A stretch of 24,530 nt of DNA from Methanobacteriota archaeon (lineage in GTDB: Archaea; Thermoplasmatota; Poseidoniia; Poseidoniales; Thalassarchaeaceae). Below, in pieces: positions 1 through 8,437 of this stretch (the stretch's first letter is position 1; the number at the start of each line of letters is the position of its first letter). The stretch covers positions 1-24,530 of the forward strand of contig PBGH01000024.1 of the NCBI GenBank assembly GCA_002720055.1, in the 5' to 3' direction. The notes beneath the pieces are model-generated. The model ran no database searches. It saw only the letters and a list, made by a program, of their open reading frames with translations, and was not told the DNA's origin. The translations under genes were made by a program, and so were the position numbers.

Positions 1-142
1 AATGACGACGAGGAGGTATTCTGATGGATTTGATGACCAACTGGAGCACCGACCTGTCGCAAACCGAGAGCGTGCGCGAGCCGGGTGCACGCTAAGCGGA
101 AGAAACCCGCTGATCTGGGTTCAAATCCCAGTGCCCCCACCA
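1..142 (+). tRNA. tRNA-Trp (CCA), 3' part with intron; 5' exon lies before the window
   Basis: A clear tRNA 3' end is visible: T stem 115-119 (ctggg) pairs with 127-131 (cccag) around loop ttcaaat, followed by acceptor strand tgccccc (132-138), discriminator A139 and an encoded CCA (140-142). No partner gggggca exists in bases 1-110, so the 5' exon must lie upstream and an intron of about 100 nt interrupts the gene. The best reading of the 3' exon is 105-142, with anticodon stem strand cccgc at 106-110 and a 4-nt variable loop. Identity as Trp is inferred from the intron: a box C/D guide at 40-46 is complementary to CUCCAGU, the tRNA-Trp anticodon loop. Archaeal pre-tRNA-Trp introns with such guides are known from Haloferax. 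The intron also holds a 7-bp hairpin, 69-75 with 87-93. The tRNA end is secure; the amino acid identity is likely, not proven, because the anticodon is outside the window. Confidence 0.8.
2..52 (+). ncRNA. Box C/D 2'-O-methylation guide inside the tRNA-Trp intron
   Basis: Boxes in order: a C-like box ATGACGA (2-8), D' box CTGA (21-24), C' box TGATGA (31-36) and a D-like box CCGA (49-52). The D guide (40-46, actggag) pairs with CUCCAGU. By the rule that the target pairs with the fifth guide base before box D, G44 faces C34 of tRNA-Trp, the site known to be modified by the Haloferax intron guide. C47 would also pair with G31, the base predicted from the 3' anticodon stem strand. Boxes C and D both depart from consensus at the two bases that face each other in the kink-turn (U to C in each), which supports them as partners. 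The D' guide (9-20) has no match in the visible tRNA exon; its target is unknown. Confidence 0.7.
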
Positions 143-210
143 AAAAAACACCCAAAATGAACTAGCTCAAATCATTTACAGGTTGGATTCAAGTCTAAAC
201 ATTAGTCGCG

Positions 211-2307
211 ATGAACATGGAAAGGTGGAGAGTTGCTTTAGCTATCCTTTTTCTCATTATGTCTCCGGTGGCGGGGAGTATGGCAGCAAGCGACTCTTCG
301 TCTCCTCATGGAGTCAGTCTGCACGACTCCCAGATAATTGGATCCGGGCAGACTGTGGAGATTCCCCTCCAAGAAGATATCTGGTGGGATAAAAATTTAG
401 ATTGGTGGGTAGTATCCTCATTGGATAATGATCGTAATGGTGTTCACGATTCTCTGCAAGATTCATCAGGCCCAGTAAATGTAGGGCTCTCCTTCTCAAG
501 AGACGTATCAGATGAAGACAGGAAAGCACTATCTTCCATGGGATTCACCATCCGTGTCGAGCTACCTGTTGTCGATGCCTTGCTACTGGGGCCCATAGAA
601 TCCAACCAGATTTGGGATCTGGCAGAATTGGATGGAGTTGTAATGGTAGAAGGATATGGGTCATTAGAATTCTATGGAGATATCCAGACCCCTGCTGTCA
701 GGGCCAGTAGTTCTACTGAGTACCCCTTAGGGGCATGGGATTTGGGCGTATCTGGATCCGGGGTCAATATCGCAATGGTAGACACGGGCGTGGATAACGA
801 GCATCCAGGCCTCGTCGGCAAATTCGTTGCTGGCTATGACGCCGTTTGCTATGTTCATTCTGATCCCCAATGTATTCTTGCAGGTGGCCGAGAGGACGAT
901 GGATCATTTGATCCAGATGACGGGAATCAACATGGCACTGCTTGTATGGGAATGGCTAGCGCATCCGGTCTAGAAGCAGACGGTTCTCAGACTATGTTCT
1001 ACGGATCAGCGCCCGAAGCAGGTTTGGTGGATGTTAGAATTGGTACTGATGTTGGTGCCGGACCCTTTGAGAACTATCTGATCGAGCAGGAGTTTTATGA
1101 ATCCGCTCTGAATGGGCTTCAGTGGATAATAGATCACAAAGATGACGCTTGGCCTGGCGTTTCCGAGGAAAATTATGGTATCGATATCATCTCATTATCA
1201 TGGGGAATTACCAGTCATGAAAATGGTGGTTCCGATGGTTCTGATATGCATAGCCGAATTTTGGATGAGGCTATGGAAGCAGGTATCGTAGTCTCGAATG
1301 CTGCTGGGAATGATGGAGAGGACAATGATGGGCTATCGGGAATGAGCGCATCGTCTCTTTCAATCACAGTCGCCGCCACCGATGACAAGAATACAGTCGA
1401 CCGTTCAGATGATACTATCGCAGGCTACTCTTCTAGGGGTCCAAGGAAGGATAACGGAGATGGAAACCCTCTGAATGAGCTCATACCAGAGATTAGTGCC
1501 CCTGGAACAAATATCATCCAAGCCGAAGGATGCGTGTCTAGTGGAAGTTGTAACAACTTCCTCGGAGGCGACGCGTCGGGCAATACATATACAGGAAGGG
1601 GAAGTGGTACATCTTACGCCACCCCTTCAGTTAGTGGCATTATCGCTCTGATTATGGAGGCCAATCAGAACCTAACTCCTCTCCAAATTAAGGAGATTCT
1701 AAAGCACACTGCTGAGCTAAGGGGGAGTCCTAGCGCACCCGAGGTGGATCCCTATTGGAATAGGGAGTTCGGCTTCGGAATGGTTGATGCGTATGCAGCT
1801 GTGGATCTAGCGATTTTCTTAGATGAATCAAAACAATCACAATCGATCGACCCCACACTTCAAAGTCACGGACTAAACTTTTCTCAAAATGATATTATCA
1901 ACATCACAGGACATGCATGGGGGCAATCAGGGTCAGTAGAGGCGGTGGAATTCAGAATAAATGACGGCGAGTGGTCCGAAGCAACTTACTCATCAGAACC
2001 CGGCGAAGTCGAGGCCCTTACGCCATTTACATGGCATGTAATGCTCGATCCTGAAACACTCCCGCCCGGGAACAATACGGTAGAAATACACTCTAGGAAT
2101 GGAGAAATGCATTCTCTACCTGTCTTCTATCAAGTCCTGGGTTCCGGCGGAGAAAACTCCGGATTCTCCCTCTCCGCATCGTCTATTGGGGTTTTGGTCT
2201 TGGTCGTTTTCACTATCACCGCAACGATGGTTCTGGCGAGAATACAGATTGGGAAACCAATAGAAAAGTCTGATTCAGGAGTATTGGACGCTGAAATAGT
2301 GAGTTAA
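211..2307 (+). CDS. Secreted, membrane-anchored subtilisin-like serine protease (peptidase family S8)
   Basis: The 698-residue product begins with a signal peptide (hydrophobic core about residues 7-22, likely cut after SMAAS). An N-terminal region at about 90-155 resembles a subtilisin propeptide. The catalytic domain shows all S8 landmarks: Asp191 in MVDTGVD, His241 in NQHGTAC, the oxyanion Asn367 in NAAGND and Ser468 in GTSYATP. A beta-rich domain follows (about 535-640), then one C-terminal membrane helix (about 652-675) and a short charged cytosolic tail. The enzyme therefore probably works outside the cell, tethered to the membrane, cutting proteins either for nutrition or for surface-protein maturation. 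Start ATG 211 has a second ATG two codons on; either gives the same signal peptide. It follows the tRNA gene by 68 nt and appears monocistronic. The family call is firm; the substrate cannot be read from the sequence. Confidence 0.93.
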   Translation: MNMERWRVALAILFLIMSPVAGSMAASDSSSPHGVSLHDSQIIGSGQTVEIPLQEDIWWDKNLDWWVVSSLDNDRNGVHDSLQDSSGPVNVGLSFSRDVSDEDRKALSSMGFTIRVELPVVDALLLGPIESNQIWDLAELDGVVMVEGYGSLEFYGDIQTPAVRASSSTEYPLGAWDLGVSGSGVNIAMVDTGVDNEHPGLVGKFVAGYDAVCYVHSDPQCILAGGREDDGSFDPDDGNQHGTACMGMASASGLEADGSQTMFYGSAPEAGLVDVRIGTDVGAGPFENYLIEQEFYESALNGLQWIIDHKDDAWPGVSEENYGIDIISLSWGITSHENGGSDGSDMHSRILDEAMEAGIVVSNAAGNDGEDNDGLSGMSASSLSITVAATDDKNTVDRSDDTIAGYSSRGPRKDNGDGNPLNELIPEISAPGTNIIQAEGCVSSGSCNNFLGGDASGNTYTGRGSGTSYATPSVSGIIALIMEANQNLTPLQIKEILKHTAELRGSPSAPEVDPYWNREFGFGMVDAYAAVDLAIFLDESKQSQSIDPTLQSHGLNFSQNDIINITGHAWGQSGSVEAVEFRINDGEWSEATYSSEPGEVEALTPFTWHVMLDPETLPPGNNTVEIHSRNGEMHSLPVFYQVLGSGGENSGFSLSASSIGVLVLVVFTITATMVLARIQIGKPIEKSDSGVLDAEIVS

Positions 2308-2353
2308 TCGAAAAAACTACTCCTACTGTCGATTGAGCCCTTCAACCCACCCC

Positions 2354-2361
2354 GTTAAAAT
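2354..2361 (+). promoter_or_regulatory. Likely TATA box of the aminotransferase gene
   Basis: The A/T-rich element gttaaaat lies in a GC-richer stretch with its centre about 26 nt before the ATG at 2384. That spacing fits archaeal TATA-to-start distance for a transcript with almost no 5' leader. Confidence 0.45.
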
Positions 2362-2383
2362 CATAGAACACTAGTCCGAAGTC

Positions 2384-3532
2384 ATGGTGAGATTCTCCGA
2401 CCGTTCGAGAAGCATTAGTCCGACAGGGGTGAGGAGAATGTTCGATATGGCGGGTGATGATGCAGTCCAATTTGGCCTGGGAGAGCCAGATTTTCAACCA
2501 CCAGAGATAGCAATTGAAGCATTCACCAGGGCTATGAAAGAAGGTAGGAATAAGTACACCACAACAGCCGGACTTCCCGAGCTGAGGAAGCATATCTCCC
2601 AGATGTGGCACCATCTATCACCCGAATTGGATGAGTCTAATGTTTGCATCACAATGAGTGGAACTAATGCTCTTCTGGATATATTCTTGGCCATTGTTAA
2701 TCCGGGAGATAAAGTCATGATCCCAGAGCCATACTTCCCACTATACCCTCCCGATATTGTAATCTGCGGGGGCTCCCCGTCATTTTATCCTTGCAAATTT
2801 GAAAATGGTTTCGTACCCAAGATTTCGGATCTGGAGGCAATAGTCGATGAAGATACAGTAGCAATTCTGTATAATTTTCCAAGCAATCCTACTGGGGGGA
2901 ATGTGGACGAGCATCAGAGGGATGAGCTTGTTGAGTTCGCCAGAAAGAATGACCTTTGGCTGATATCTGATGAAGTATATGATAGGATTGTTTACGATTC
3001 CGCCCATGTCTCATTTCTCGGCTCAGGCTACGATAAAATGGTCATGGTCCAGTCATTCTCGAAAACCTTCGCAATGACTGGTTGGAGGATTGGATATCTC
3101 CTTTCTCCCGACCAAGATTTCATGAGAGAACTCAAAAAAATGCAATACTACGTAACAGCTTGCTCCAATGATGCCATGCAATACGCCGTACTCGAAGCAT
3201 TACAGAAGGCTCCTAATTACCCCGAGAAAATGTGCTCGGAGTTCAAGTCCCGTAGAGATCTAATTTGCGAACGTCTGAATGCTATGCCAGGAGTCTCTTG
3301 CCACACACCCACCGGTGCATTCTACGTATTTCCCAAGGTCGAAGTACCTGGAATGAATAGCGAAGAAATCGCTTTGAAGCTCCTAGAGGCGGGTGTCCTT
3401 TGTTCTCCAGGAACAGCCTTCGGACAAGCAGGGGAAGGACATCTTAGATTCGCATACACAATAGGTAGGGAAGATATTTCCAAGGGGATGGATAGGGTCG
3501 AGCGAGTCCTCAATGATCTCAGAAAAGATTGA
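2384..3532 (+). CDS. PLP-dependent aminotransferase, class I/II (aspartate aminotransferase family)
   Basis: This 382-residue enzyme has the usual length and motifs of fold-type I aminotransferases: GLGEPDF near residue 31, the substrate-loop region NKYTTTAGLPELR (about 56-68), the NFPSNPTGG motif (164-172), Asp196 in ISDEVYD for the pyridine nitrogen, and the Schiff-base Lys227 in SFSKTFAMTGWR. An Arg in GHLRFAYT near the C terminus would bind the substrate carboxylate. It moves amino groups between an amino acid and a 2-oxo acid in the cytoplasm. Aspartate or a related amino acid is the likely substrate by family resemblance, but substrate cannot be fixed from sequence. ATG 2384 is the only good start; no Shine-Dalgarno is visible, and a TATA-like box about 26 nt upstream suggests a leaderless message. 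The gene ends 12 nt before the convergent membrane-protein gene. Confidence 0.9.
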   Translation: MVRFSDRSRSISPTGVRRMFDMAGDDAVQFGLGEPDFQPPEIAIEAFTRAMKEGRNKYTTTAGLPELRKHISQMWHHLSPELDESNVCITMSGTNALLDIFLAIVNPGDKVMIPEPYFPLYPPDIVICGGSPSFYPCKFENGFVPKISDLEAIVDEDTVAILYNFPSNPTGGNVDEHQRDELVEFARKNDLWLISDEVYDRIVYDSAHVSFLGSGYDKMVMVQSFSKTFAMTGWRIGYLLSPDQDFMRELKKMQYYVTACSNDAMQYAVLEALQKAPNYPEKMCSEFKSRRDLICERLNAMPGVSCHTPTGAFYVFPKVEVPGMNSEEIALKLLEAGVLCSPGTAFGQAGEGHLRFAYTIGREDISKGMDRVERVLNDLRKD

Positions 3533-3544
3533 CTCCATGTTTTG

Positions 3545-4633
3545 TCAGTTTTCGCTGTTATCCCTGAATATATCTAAAGGAGTATCAATCATCCTAGTAA
3601 CCTCATCTTCAGAGATTTTTTCATTGGTTTCATCATTGAATGACTCTGAAACCTCATCTTCTTCCTCAGGAGTACCTGGATTTTCCTCCAGTTGCTTCGC
3701 CCCTAGGGACTCTATTGTGGACTCCTGTCCGAACATCCAATCTGGCATTTTCTGAGATCCACCTAGGACAGAAATTGTTGTGAAGGTCGCCATTGGTAGT
3801 ACCGAAATAGCAACAATAAAGTCAAGAATAGCAGTTTCAGGAATTATTGCTTCGGGAGCGACCATTTGTAGTACAACTTTCTCCAATTGCATCTCATGCC
3901 ACTGTTCATAATTTACATTAAGGATGTCCAGTGAAATAAAAAGGACAAGTCTTGCAACTAGCCAATAGAGAAAAATTGGTAATACCCAAGAAAGCCTTGA
4001 TACCCTCCATACTACATTCCGGAACATCGCCGCTATACCAACTAAATGCCATGATACACTTGGATGGAATCTGAATGCCATCCATAGTGCGATAATGTAC
4101 CCAGCCATGCCTAAATCAAAGGCTCTGCTTGGTCTTACCCAAGATTCCGGCACTCCTTCCATGATTGCTAGTGGTACTGCAATTAGAATTACCTGCATGG
4201 GCACTGCTAGTAGTTGTAGCCCCCCATGTATGGCCATCAGATCGAAACCACCGCCCTCAGTTTTCGAATTTACAAGCCGCGCCATCCTACCATATGGGGT
4301 TCCTTGTAGATGGAGCCTCGACCTATCGACTAATTCTGGATCTCCGCTTCTCCGAGACAGGTGGAGAAATGATAGCCAACCTCCTCTATTGACAACAAAA
4401 TATGGCATGAATCCGCCAAAAATTAGAGCTAGAGCTATTGAAAATGCTCCATATGAGAGTCCAGCGATAACAACCCAGTGGATCAGCTCTGTCCTTATTC
4501 CTATTTGCGCAGCTTCGTAATCTACCTCTACGAGATAAGTGAGAGAGAAAAGAATTATTGGTGCCATGGTAATTTGTAAAATCACTAGCAGAGCAAGTAG
4601 TAACTGCTTCAGCACTACTCCGCGCTCGACCAT
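3545..4633 (-). CDS. Polytopic membrane protein of unknown function with an acidic cytosolic tail
   Basis: I do not recognise this 362-residue protein. It has about six or seven hydrophobic segments (near residues 8-34, 50-79, 136-158, 172-188, 193-205, 215-238 and 266-290), with a basic loop rich in Arg between segments two and three (about 90-125, including LHLSRRSGDPE). The last 60 residues are very acidic and probably disordered (EEEDEVSESFND). This layout suggests an integral membrane protein with its tail in the cytoplasm. The MPDWMFGQES stretch just after the last helix may be a conserved anchor. No catalytic motif or transporter signature is visible. It converges with the aminotransferase gene and is divergent from the large surface-protein gene, with which it shares a 150-nt promoter region. 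Coding is supported by length and the hydrophobic pattern. Confidence 0.8.
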   Translation of the reverse strand: MVERGVVLKQLLLALLVILQITMAPIILFSLTYLVEVDYEAAQIGIRTELIHWVVIAGLSYGAFSIALALIFGGFMPYFVVNRGGWLSFLHLSRRSGDPELVDRSRLHLQGTPYGRMARLVNSKTEGGGFDLMAIHGGLQLLAVPMQVILIAVPLAIMEGVPESWVRPSRAFDLGMAGYIIALWMAFRFHPSVSWHLVGIAAMFRNVVWRVSRLSWVLPIFLYWLVARLVLFISLDILNVNYEQWHEMQLEKVVLQMVAPEAIIPETAILDFIVAISVLPMATFTTISVLGGSQKMPDWMFGQESTIESLGAKQLEENPGTPEEEDEVSESFNDETNEKISEDEVTRMIDTPLDIFRDNSEN

Positions 4634-4783
4634 AATGTTCCTACGCGCATTGATGCTACCATAAGCACTTCATTCGTCAAACACTCACACCAACCATTTG
4701 TGGACAATATCTAGAATCTCGGAGAACCTTCCGGGGCGAACTGCATTCCCCAACCTTCTTACACAGGTGAATTTCGCAATTCA
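4634..4783. promoter_or_regulatory. Divergent promoter region between the membrane-protein and surface-protein genes
   Basis: This gene-free stretch of 150 nt must hold both promoters. For the minus-strand gene, gcttatgg (reverse of 4659-4666) sits about 28 nt before its ATG. For the plus-strand gene, cttacaca (4758-4765) sits about 22-26 nt before ATG 4784. Both fit archaeal TATA boxes serving nearly leaderless transcripts. Neither is a strong match, and no Shine-Dalgarno is evident for either gene. Confidence 0.4.
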
Positions 4784-7700
4784 ATGTCAATGAGTTCGGT
4801 CAGGGCCATCTTGCTTTCCTCTTTGCTATTAGCAATGAGCTTATCTAATTCTCACATTTTGTCCTTGGATTCAGTTTCCGCCAAGTCTCATGTCGGTGCT
4901 AGAAACAATCCCGTAGACTTCGAAGTTACTGGGATAGAATTAGGAAATGCCTCGGAATCACCCAGGGTTTGGACTCAACCCGATTCAACTGATCTGGAGT
5001 ACATGACCAAGGGGGAGACTATGCAAATTAATGTGACATTCCAACAGATGGGGGTGGATCCTTCCCCCGTTACTACCGATGCAAAATTGGAGATCTGGCA
5101 CCCCATTGGAGTGGTGATTTTTGAGTGGAACTTCAACATCACATTAGCAGCAGGTCAGTCGATAAGAGTGCCATTCATCTGGACTCCTTCAATCTCTCAC
5201 AGCAGCCTAAGTGACGATGGATGGTTATCGGGGGGAGTCACCCTCAGAGGCTTAGTTCTGCCAGATATAGGAATAGACGGCGATAGCAATAACGATCTAC
5301 TTGACAGGGAAGTCCCTGTAGCATTTTGGTTCGACCCAATGGAGAACGGATTCTGCAATGATGAGGCCAATGAAGGAAAATATTGTACCAACAATGCTGT
5401 ACCTTTCGGTGAACCATCATGGTTTGCTGCAGGATACACGGACGGATATCAGCCTGACAACAGTAATTTTCCCACTGGAACATGGAGGATGGAGAACGAG
5501 TCCAGCGCTACAGGCGAGTGGCATTGGAAAGTTTCAGGAGAGAATGATAACTATGCATCCAACAGATTCGATAGGCTTAGGTGGGCTTGGCAGAGATTCA
5601 ATTCTAATGATGGATGTTCAGATCAGGTATATGACCCAAGTCATGGACTTGGATACGGTGAGCATGACCCAATTGTATCATCAATTCACGGGGCAAATCT
5701 ATGCTTAGTGAAGATTAACAGTCCTTTACTGTATTCAATACAGATAGCAACGGACGCATGGGGTACGATGGGTGCAGGTGATTCGATAATGCTGGAGACG
5801 GATTCTGGAGCAGGTGGGGGGACAGAGTACCTAAACTACTCATCTCGGAATCTATCTTCTGAAGAGGGGAATTGGACTAGGATAGTCTGGAATGCATCTG
5901 GAATGCATCAGAATGAGGGATTCACAGTTTCCTTGCTCTTCCGATCTAACTCATCATTTTCCGATGAAGGAATCCATATCGATTCATTCATAATTTTTGC
6001 CATTGAAAGAGGCGATGAGTACACATTAGACTCAGAATGTACTTTCCCCGGACCAGATGGCTCACCAATGATTTACGACCCAGAGTCCGAGGGTGGCAAT
6101 ACCATTTTGGTAGAATCAGCGGACCCCAACCCCCCCTCTATCCAATGTAGGATTTTCAACAAGGGATACATCGACACTACTCTCAGATTCTACACAGAGG
6201 TCACTAATGAAACTTGGATGGATGTCCATTATCCACTCAGGATAGATTCAAACAACTTCAATGATAACGACAATGAGGTGAAGTCGAATACGGTTAAGGC
6301 TAGAACTTACACTAATGTTTGGTTCAATCTTTCAATTCCTGATGGGGCATCTGTTCAGGATTTGGAATGGCACACCTGGATAAATGACGGTATCCTTGGA
6401 TTCCAAGATACAAAGTACTTCATCGATCTACCGGTCAGTGTCAGACCGACATATCGAATGACTCTAAAACAAGAGACACTAGCAAATCCGGCCGCATCAA
6501 TAATGCCCGGATCTAAGGCAAATATTACGATGGAGTTGAAGAATACAGGCAATCAATACTCATCATGGAGCCTAGGTGGCGTGTTCTTGGATCCAGTACT
6601 TACTTCCGACAATCTGAAATGGTTCGAAACTGAAAATGGAGGAAGTGAGGCAAGTATAATCAACATGACGCCGGTCCAAGAAATGACTCTCAACGTTGAA
6701 GTCACCATTCCAGAGGGGATGGTTCCCGGTACTTACGAACTCATGCTACTAGCAAACCCCAGGCAACCAAATACCTTCCAGGCATCATCCAATCTCTACA
6801 TAGAAGTTCCAGTCTATCACGACTTAGCAATTGCCCCAGTTAAACAGGCTATGCTCGCCCCAGCAAATGGAGAACAACAGGTCGTCCAAGTTTTCTTATT
6901 CAATTATGGTAACACCGAGGATACCTTCGACATCAGGGTCGATACCGACAATTGGAAACTGAAAGCAGAGATTAGTTCTGAAGAAGTTACTCTTGAGCCC
7001 AACGGGGGGCAGGTAACTCTTTCATTGATACTTCCGATGCCCAAGGGAGAAACAGAAGAAGACGTGATTGACAATGGCTCTTACAGAATTTCAATTATCG
7101 GAACTAGTCAATCTAATCCTGCCTACCAATCCCTTACCAACTTCTACCTCACAGTACCTGAAACTAATCTTGTAGATGTTGAGAATAGAGATTTATCCGA
7201 AGAGGTATTCGCTGCAGGCACCGATCCAAGAACTTTGAAATGGGAAGTTTGGAATACAGGCAATGTCGATGACGCCTTTGATATTGAGTTGATTTTCCCT
7301 TCCGATGTTTCTGCGACAGTCGCTGGGATAAACCAGGGAAGGACTCCCTACATAGCTCCCGGGACCTCATTCAACCTAAGTGTGAGCTACTCATTTGATT
7401 CTGGTGTGGAGGGACCCAGAACAATAAAGCTCAGAGCAATCAGCGTTTCTTCAGGAACCGTTTCAGAGGGTGAGGCGAGATTTGAAGTCGGAACCGTGGG
7501 ATTCCTTCTGGTTCTCCCTCCCTCTTCCCAGTCCAATGCAGGAGAGATTTCACAACCAGGGGATGATTACTTTCTGGTTTTCACAATCAGAAGTGCTCAT
7601 AAAGAACTTGACCAGCAAATCAGGGCAGACGTAGAATTAGATAATCAGTGGACAATCTACGATGCCAGAGTATCTGATGAGGATAGAAACTTTGTTCTCG

Positions 7701-8350
7701 CAGCTGGAGAAAGCCGAGATGTGACAATTCAACTTGACATTAGGGACGAGAACTTGGAAAATCTAGCAGCCAATATTGTGGATTTCAATGTGACTCTGGT
7801 AGTCATTAGCGATCTCGACACAACCTCCAGAACGGCTGAAATTACGTTGTTAAAGCCTGATCCGATTCCAGAGGGTACAGATGTAAAGGAGGTCGGATGG
7901 CTCGCAGCAAACTTTGCTATTGTGGCGGTGGGTATTGCGATAATAGGGGCCGTTCTTCTAGCATCCTTCAGGGTGCTAAGAGATGCAAGCGCCCCCTTAG
8001 AAGAATACTCATCAATAGGCGACTACAGTATGACTGTGGATGGATGGGATGGTGAAAAATTAGGTGCTAAAGACCTACCTTCTGCAGATGAAATTGCTAA
8101 CTCAATGTTTGGGGGGTCCCAGGAAATCTTTCAACAGCCCCCTGCTTCAGCTGAGGCCCCATCTATATCTCCGCTCCTAGATTCAGAAAGCTCTATTCTG
8201 CCTTCCACAGAAGCTATCACTTCGGATGCGGCCGGAGTAGATTTGGAAAATCTAGGCCCTCCACTCCCAGAAGATGGCCTTCCAGAAGGTTGGACAATGG
8301 AGCAGTGGCATTTCTACGGACAGAAATGGCTAGATTCGCAAGAGGATTAG
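4784..8350 (+). CDS. Very large secreted surface protein with CARDB/NEW3-like beta-sandwich repeats and C-terminal anchor
   Basis: The 1188-residue product has a signal peptide (about residues 1-33), a long beta-rich extracellular part and one membrane helix (about 1038-1063) followed by a cytosolic tail of about 125 residues. Three NTGN-type motifs mark repeated beta-sandwich modules like those of CARDB or NPCBM-associated NEW3 domains: LKNTGNQYSSW (about 585), LFNYGNTEDTFDI (about 704) and VWNTGNVDDAFDI (about 820). An N-terminal part (about 160-420) holds several Cys and a region with sequence like a carbohydrate- or jellyroll-type domain (LRWAWQRFNS). The tail ends in LPEGWTMEQWHFYG, a motif I recall at the C termini of other Marine Group II membrane proteins. 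Likely roles are adhesion, polymer binding or surface-layer structure; no enzymatic residues are evident. It has its own promoter and is followed 87 nt later by the thermosome gene. Confidence 0.85.
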   Translation: MSMSSVRAILLSSLLLAMSLSNSHILSLDSVSAKSHVGARNNPVDFEVTGIELGNASESPRVWTQPDSTDLEYMTKGETMQINVTFQQMGVDPSPVTTDAKLEIWHPIGVVIFEWNFNITLAAGQSIRVPFIWTPSISHSSLSDDGWLSGGVTLRGLVLPDIGIDGDSNNDLLDREVPVAFWFDPMENGFCNDEANEGKYCTNNAVPFGEPSWFAAGYTDGYQPDNSNFPTGTWRMENESSATGEWHWKVSGENDNYASNRFDRLRWAWQRFNSNDGCSDQVYDPSHGLGYGEHDPIVSSIHGANLCLVKINSPLLYSIQIATDAWGTMGAGDSIMLETDSGAGGGTEYLNYSSRNLSSEEGNWTRIVWNASGMHQNEGFTVSLLFRSNSSFSDEGIHIDSFIIFAIERGDEYTLDSECTFPGPDGSPMIYDPESEGGNTILVESADPNPPSIQCRIFNKGYIDTTLRFYTEVTNETWMDVHYPLRIDSNNFNDNDNEVKSNTVKARTYTNVWFNLSIPDGASVQDLEWHTWINDGILGFQDTKYFIDLPVSVRPTYRMTLKQETLANPAASIMPGSKANITMELKNTGNQYSSWSLGGVFLDPVLTSDNLKWFETENGGSEASIINMTPVQEMTLNVEVTIPEGMVPGTYELMLLANPRQPNTFQASSNLYIEVPVYHDLAIAPVKQAMLAPANGEQQVVQVFLFNYGNTEDTFDIRVDTDNWKLKAEISSEEVTLEPNGGQVTLSLILPMPKGETEEDVIDNGSYRISIIGTSQSNPAYQSLTNFYLTVPETNLVDVENRDLSEEVFAAGTDPRTLKWEVWNTGNVDDAFDIELIFPSDVSATVAGINQGRTPYIAPGTSFNLSVSYSFDSGVEGPRTIKLRAISVSSGTVSEGEARFEVGTVGFLLVLPPSSQSNAGEISQPGDDYFLVFTIRSAHKELDQQIRADVELDNQWTIYDARVSDEDRNFVLAAGESRDVTIQLDIRDENLENLAANIVDFNVTLVVISDLDTTSRTAEITLLKPDPIPEGTDVKEVGWLAANFAIVAVGIAIIGAVLLASFRVLRDASAPLEEYSSIGDYSMTVDGWDGEKLGAKDLPSADEIANSMFGGSQEIFQQPPASAEAPSISPLLDSESSILPSTEAITSDAAGVDLENLGPPLPEDGLPEGWTMEQWHFYGQKWLDSQED

Positions 8351-8354
8351 AGCG

Positions 8355-8363
8355 GTTTAAAAT
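8355..8363 (+). promoter_or_regulatory. Probable TATA box of the thermosome gene
   Basis: The element gtttaaaat follows the purine-rich agagcg, as in a BRE-TATA pair. It lies about 80 nt before the thermosome start, predicting transcription from about 8385 and a leader of about 50 nt. An inverted repeat (8377-8404) straddles the predicted start. Confidence 0.5.
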
Positions 8364-8376
8364 GCTATATTTTCAA

Positions 8377-8404
8377 TTGGGAGGCCTTATGACCCCCCCT
8401 CCAA
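8377..8404. repeat. Inverted repeat across the predicted thermosome transcription start
   Basis: The arms ttgggagg (8377-8384) and cctccaa (8398-8404) pair over 7 bp with one bulged G. Its place over the predicted start makes it a candidate operator for heat-shock control or a leader hairpin; this is inference. Confidence 0.4.
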
Positions 8405-8437
8405 TGCCCCGGTCGTCGAATCAAGGAATGTGATAAT

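Noticed and set aside
95..111. A 17-nt hairpin (agcgg, loop aagaaac, ccgct) that looks like a tRNA-Phe anticodon arm (GAA) or a long variable arm of Leu/Ser tRNA.
   Set aside because: Base 33 would be A rather than U, the variable loop would be only 3 nt, and no matching acceptor or D arm exists upstream. The guide complementarity to the tRNA-Trp anticodon loop fits better.
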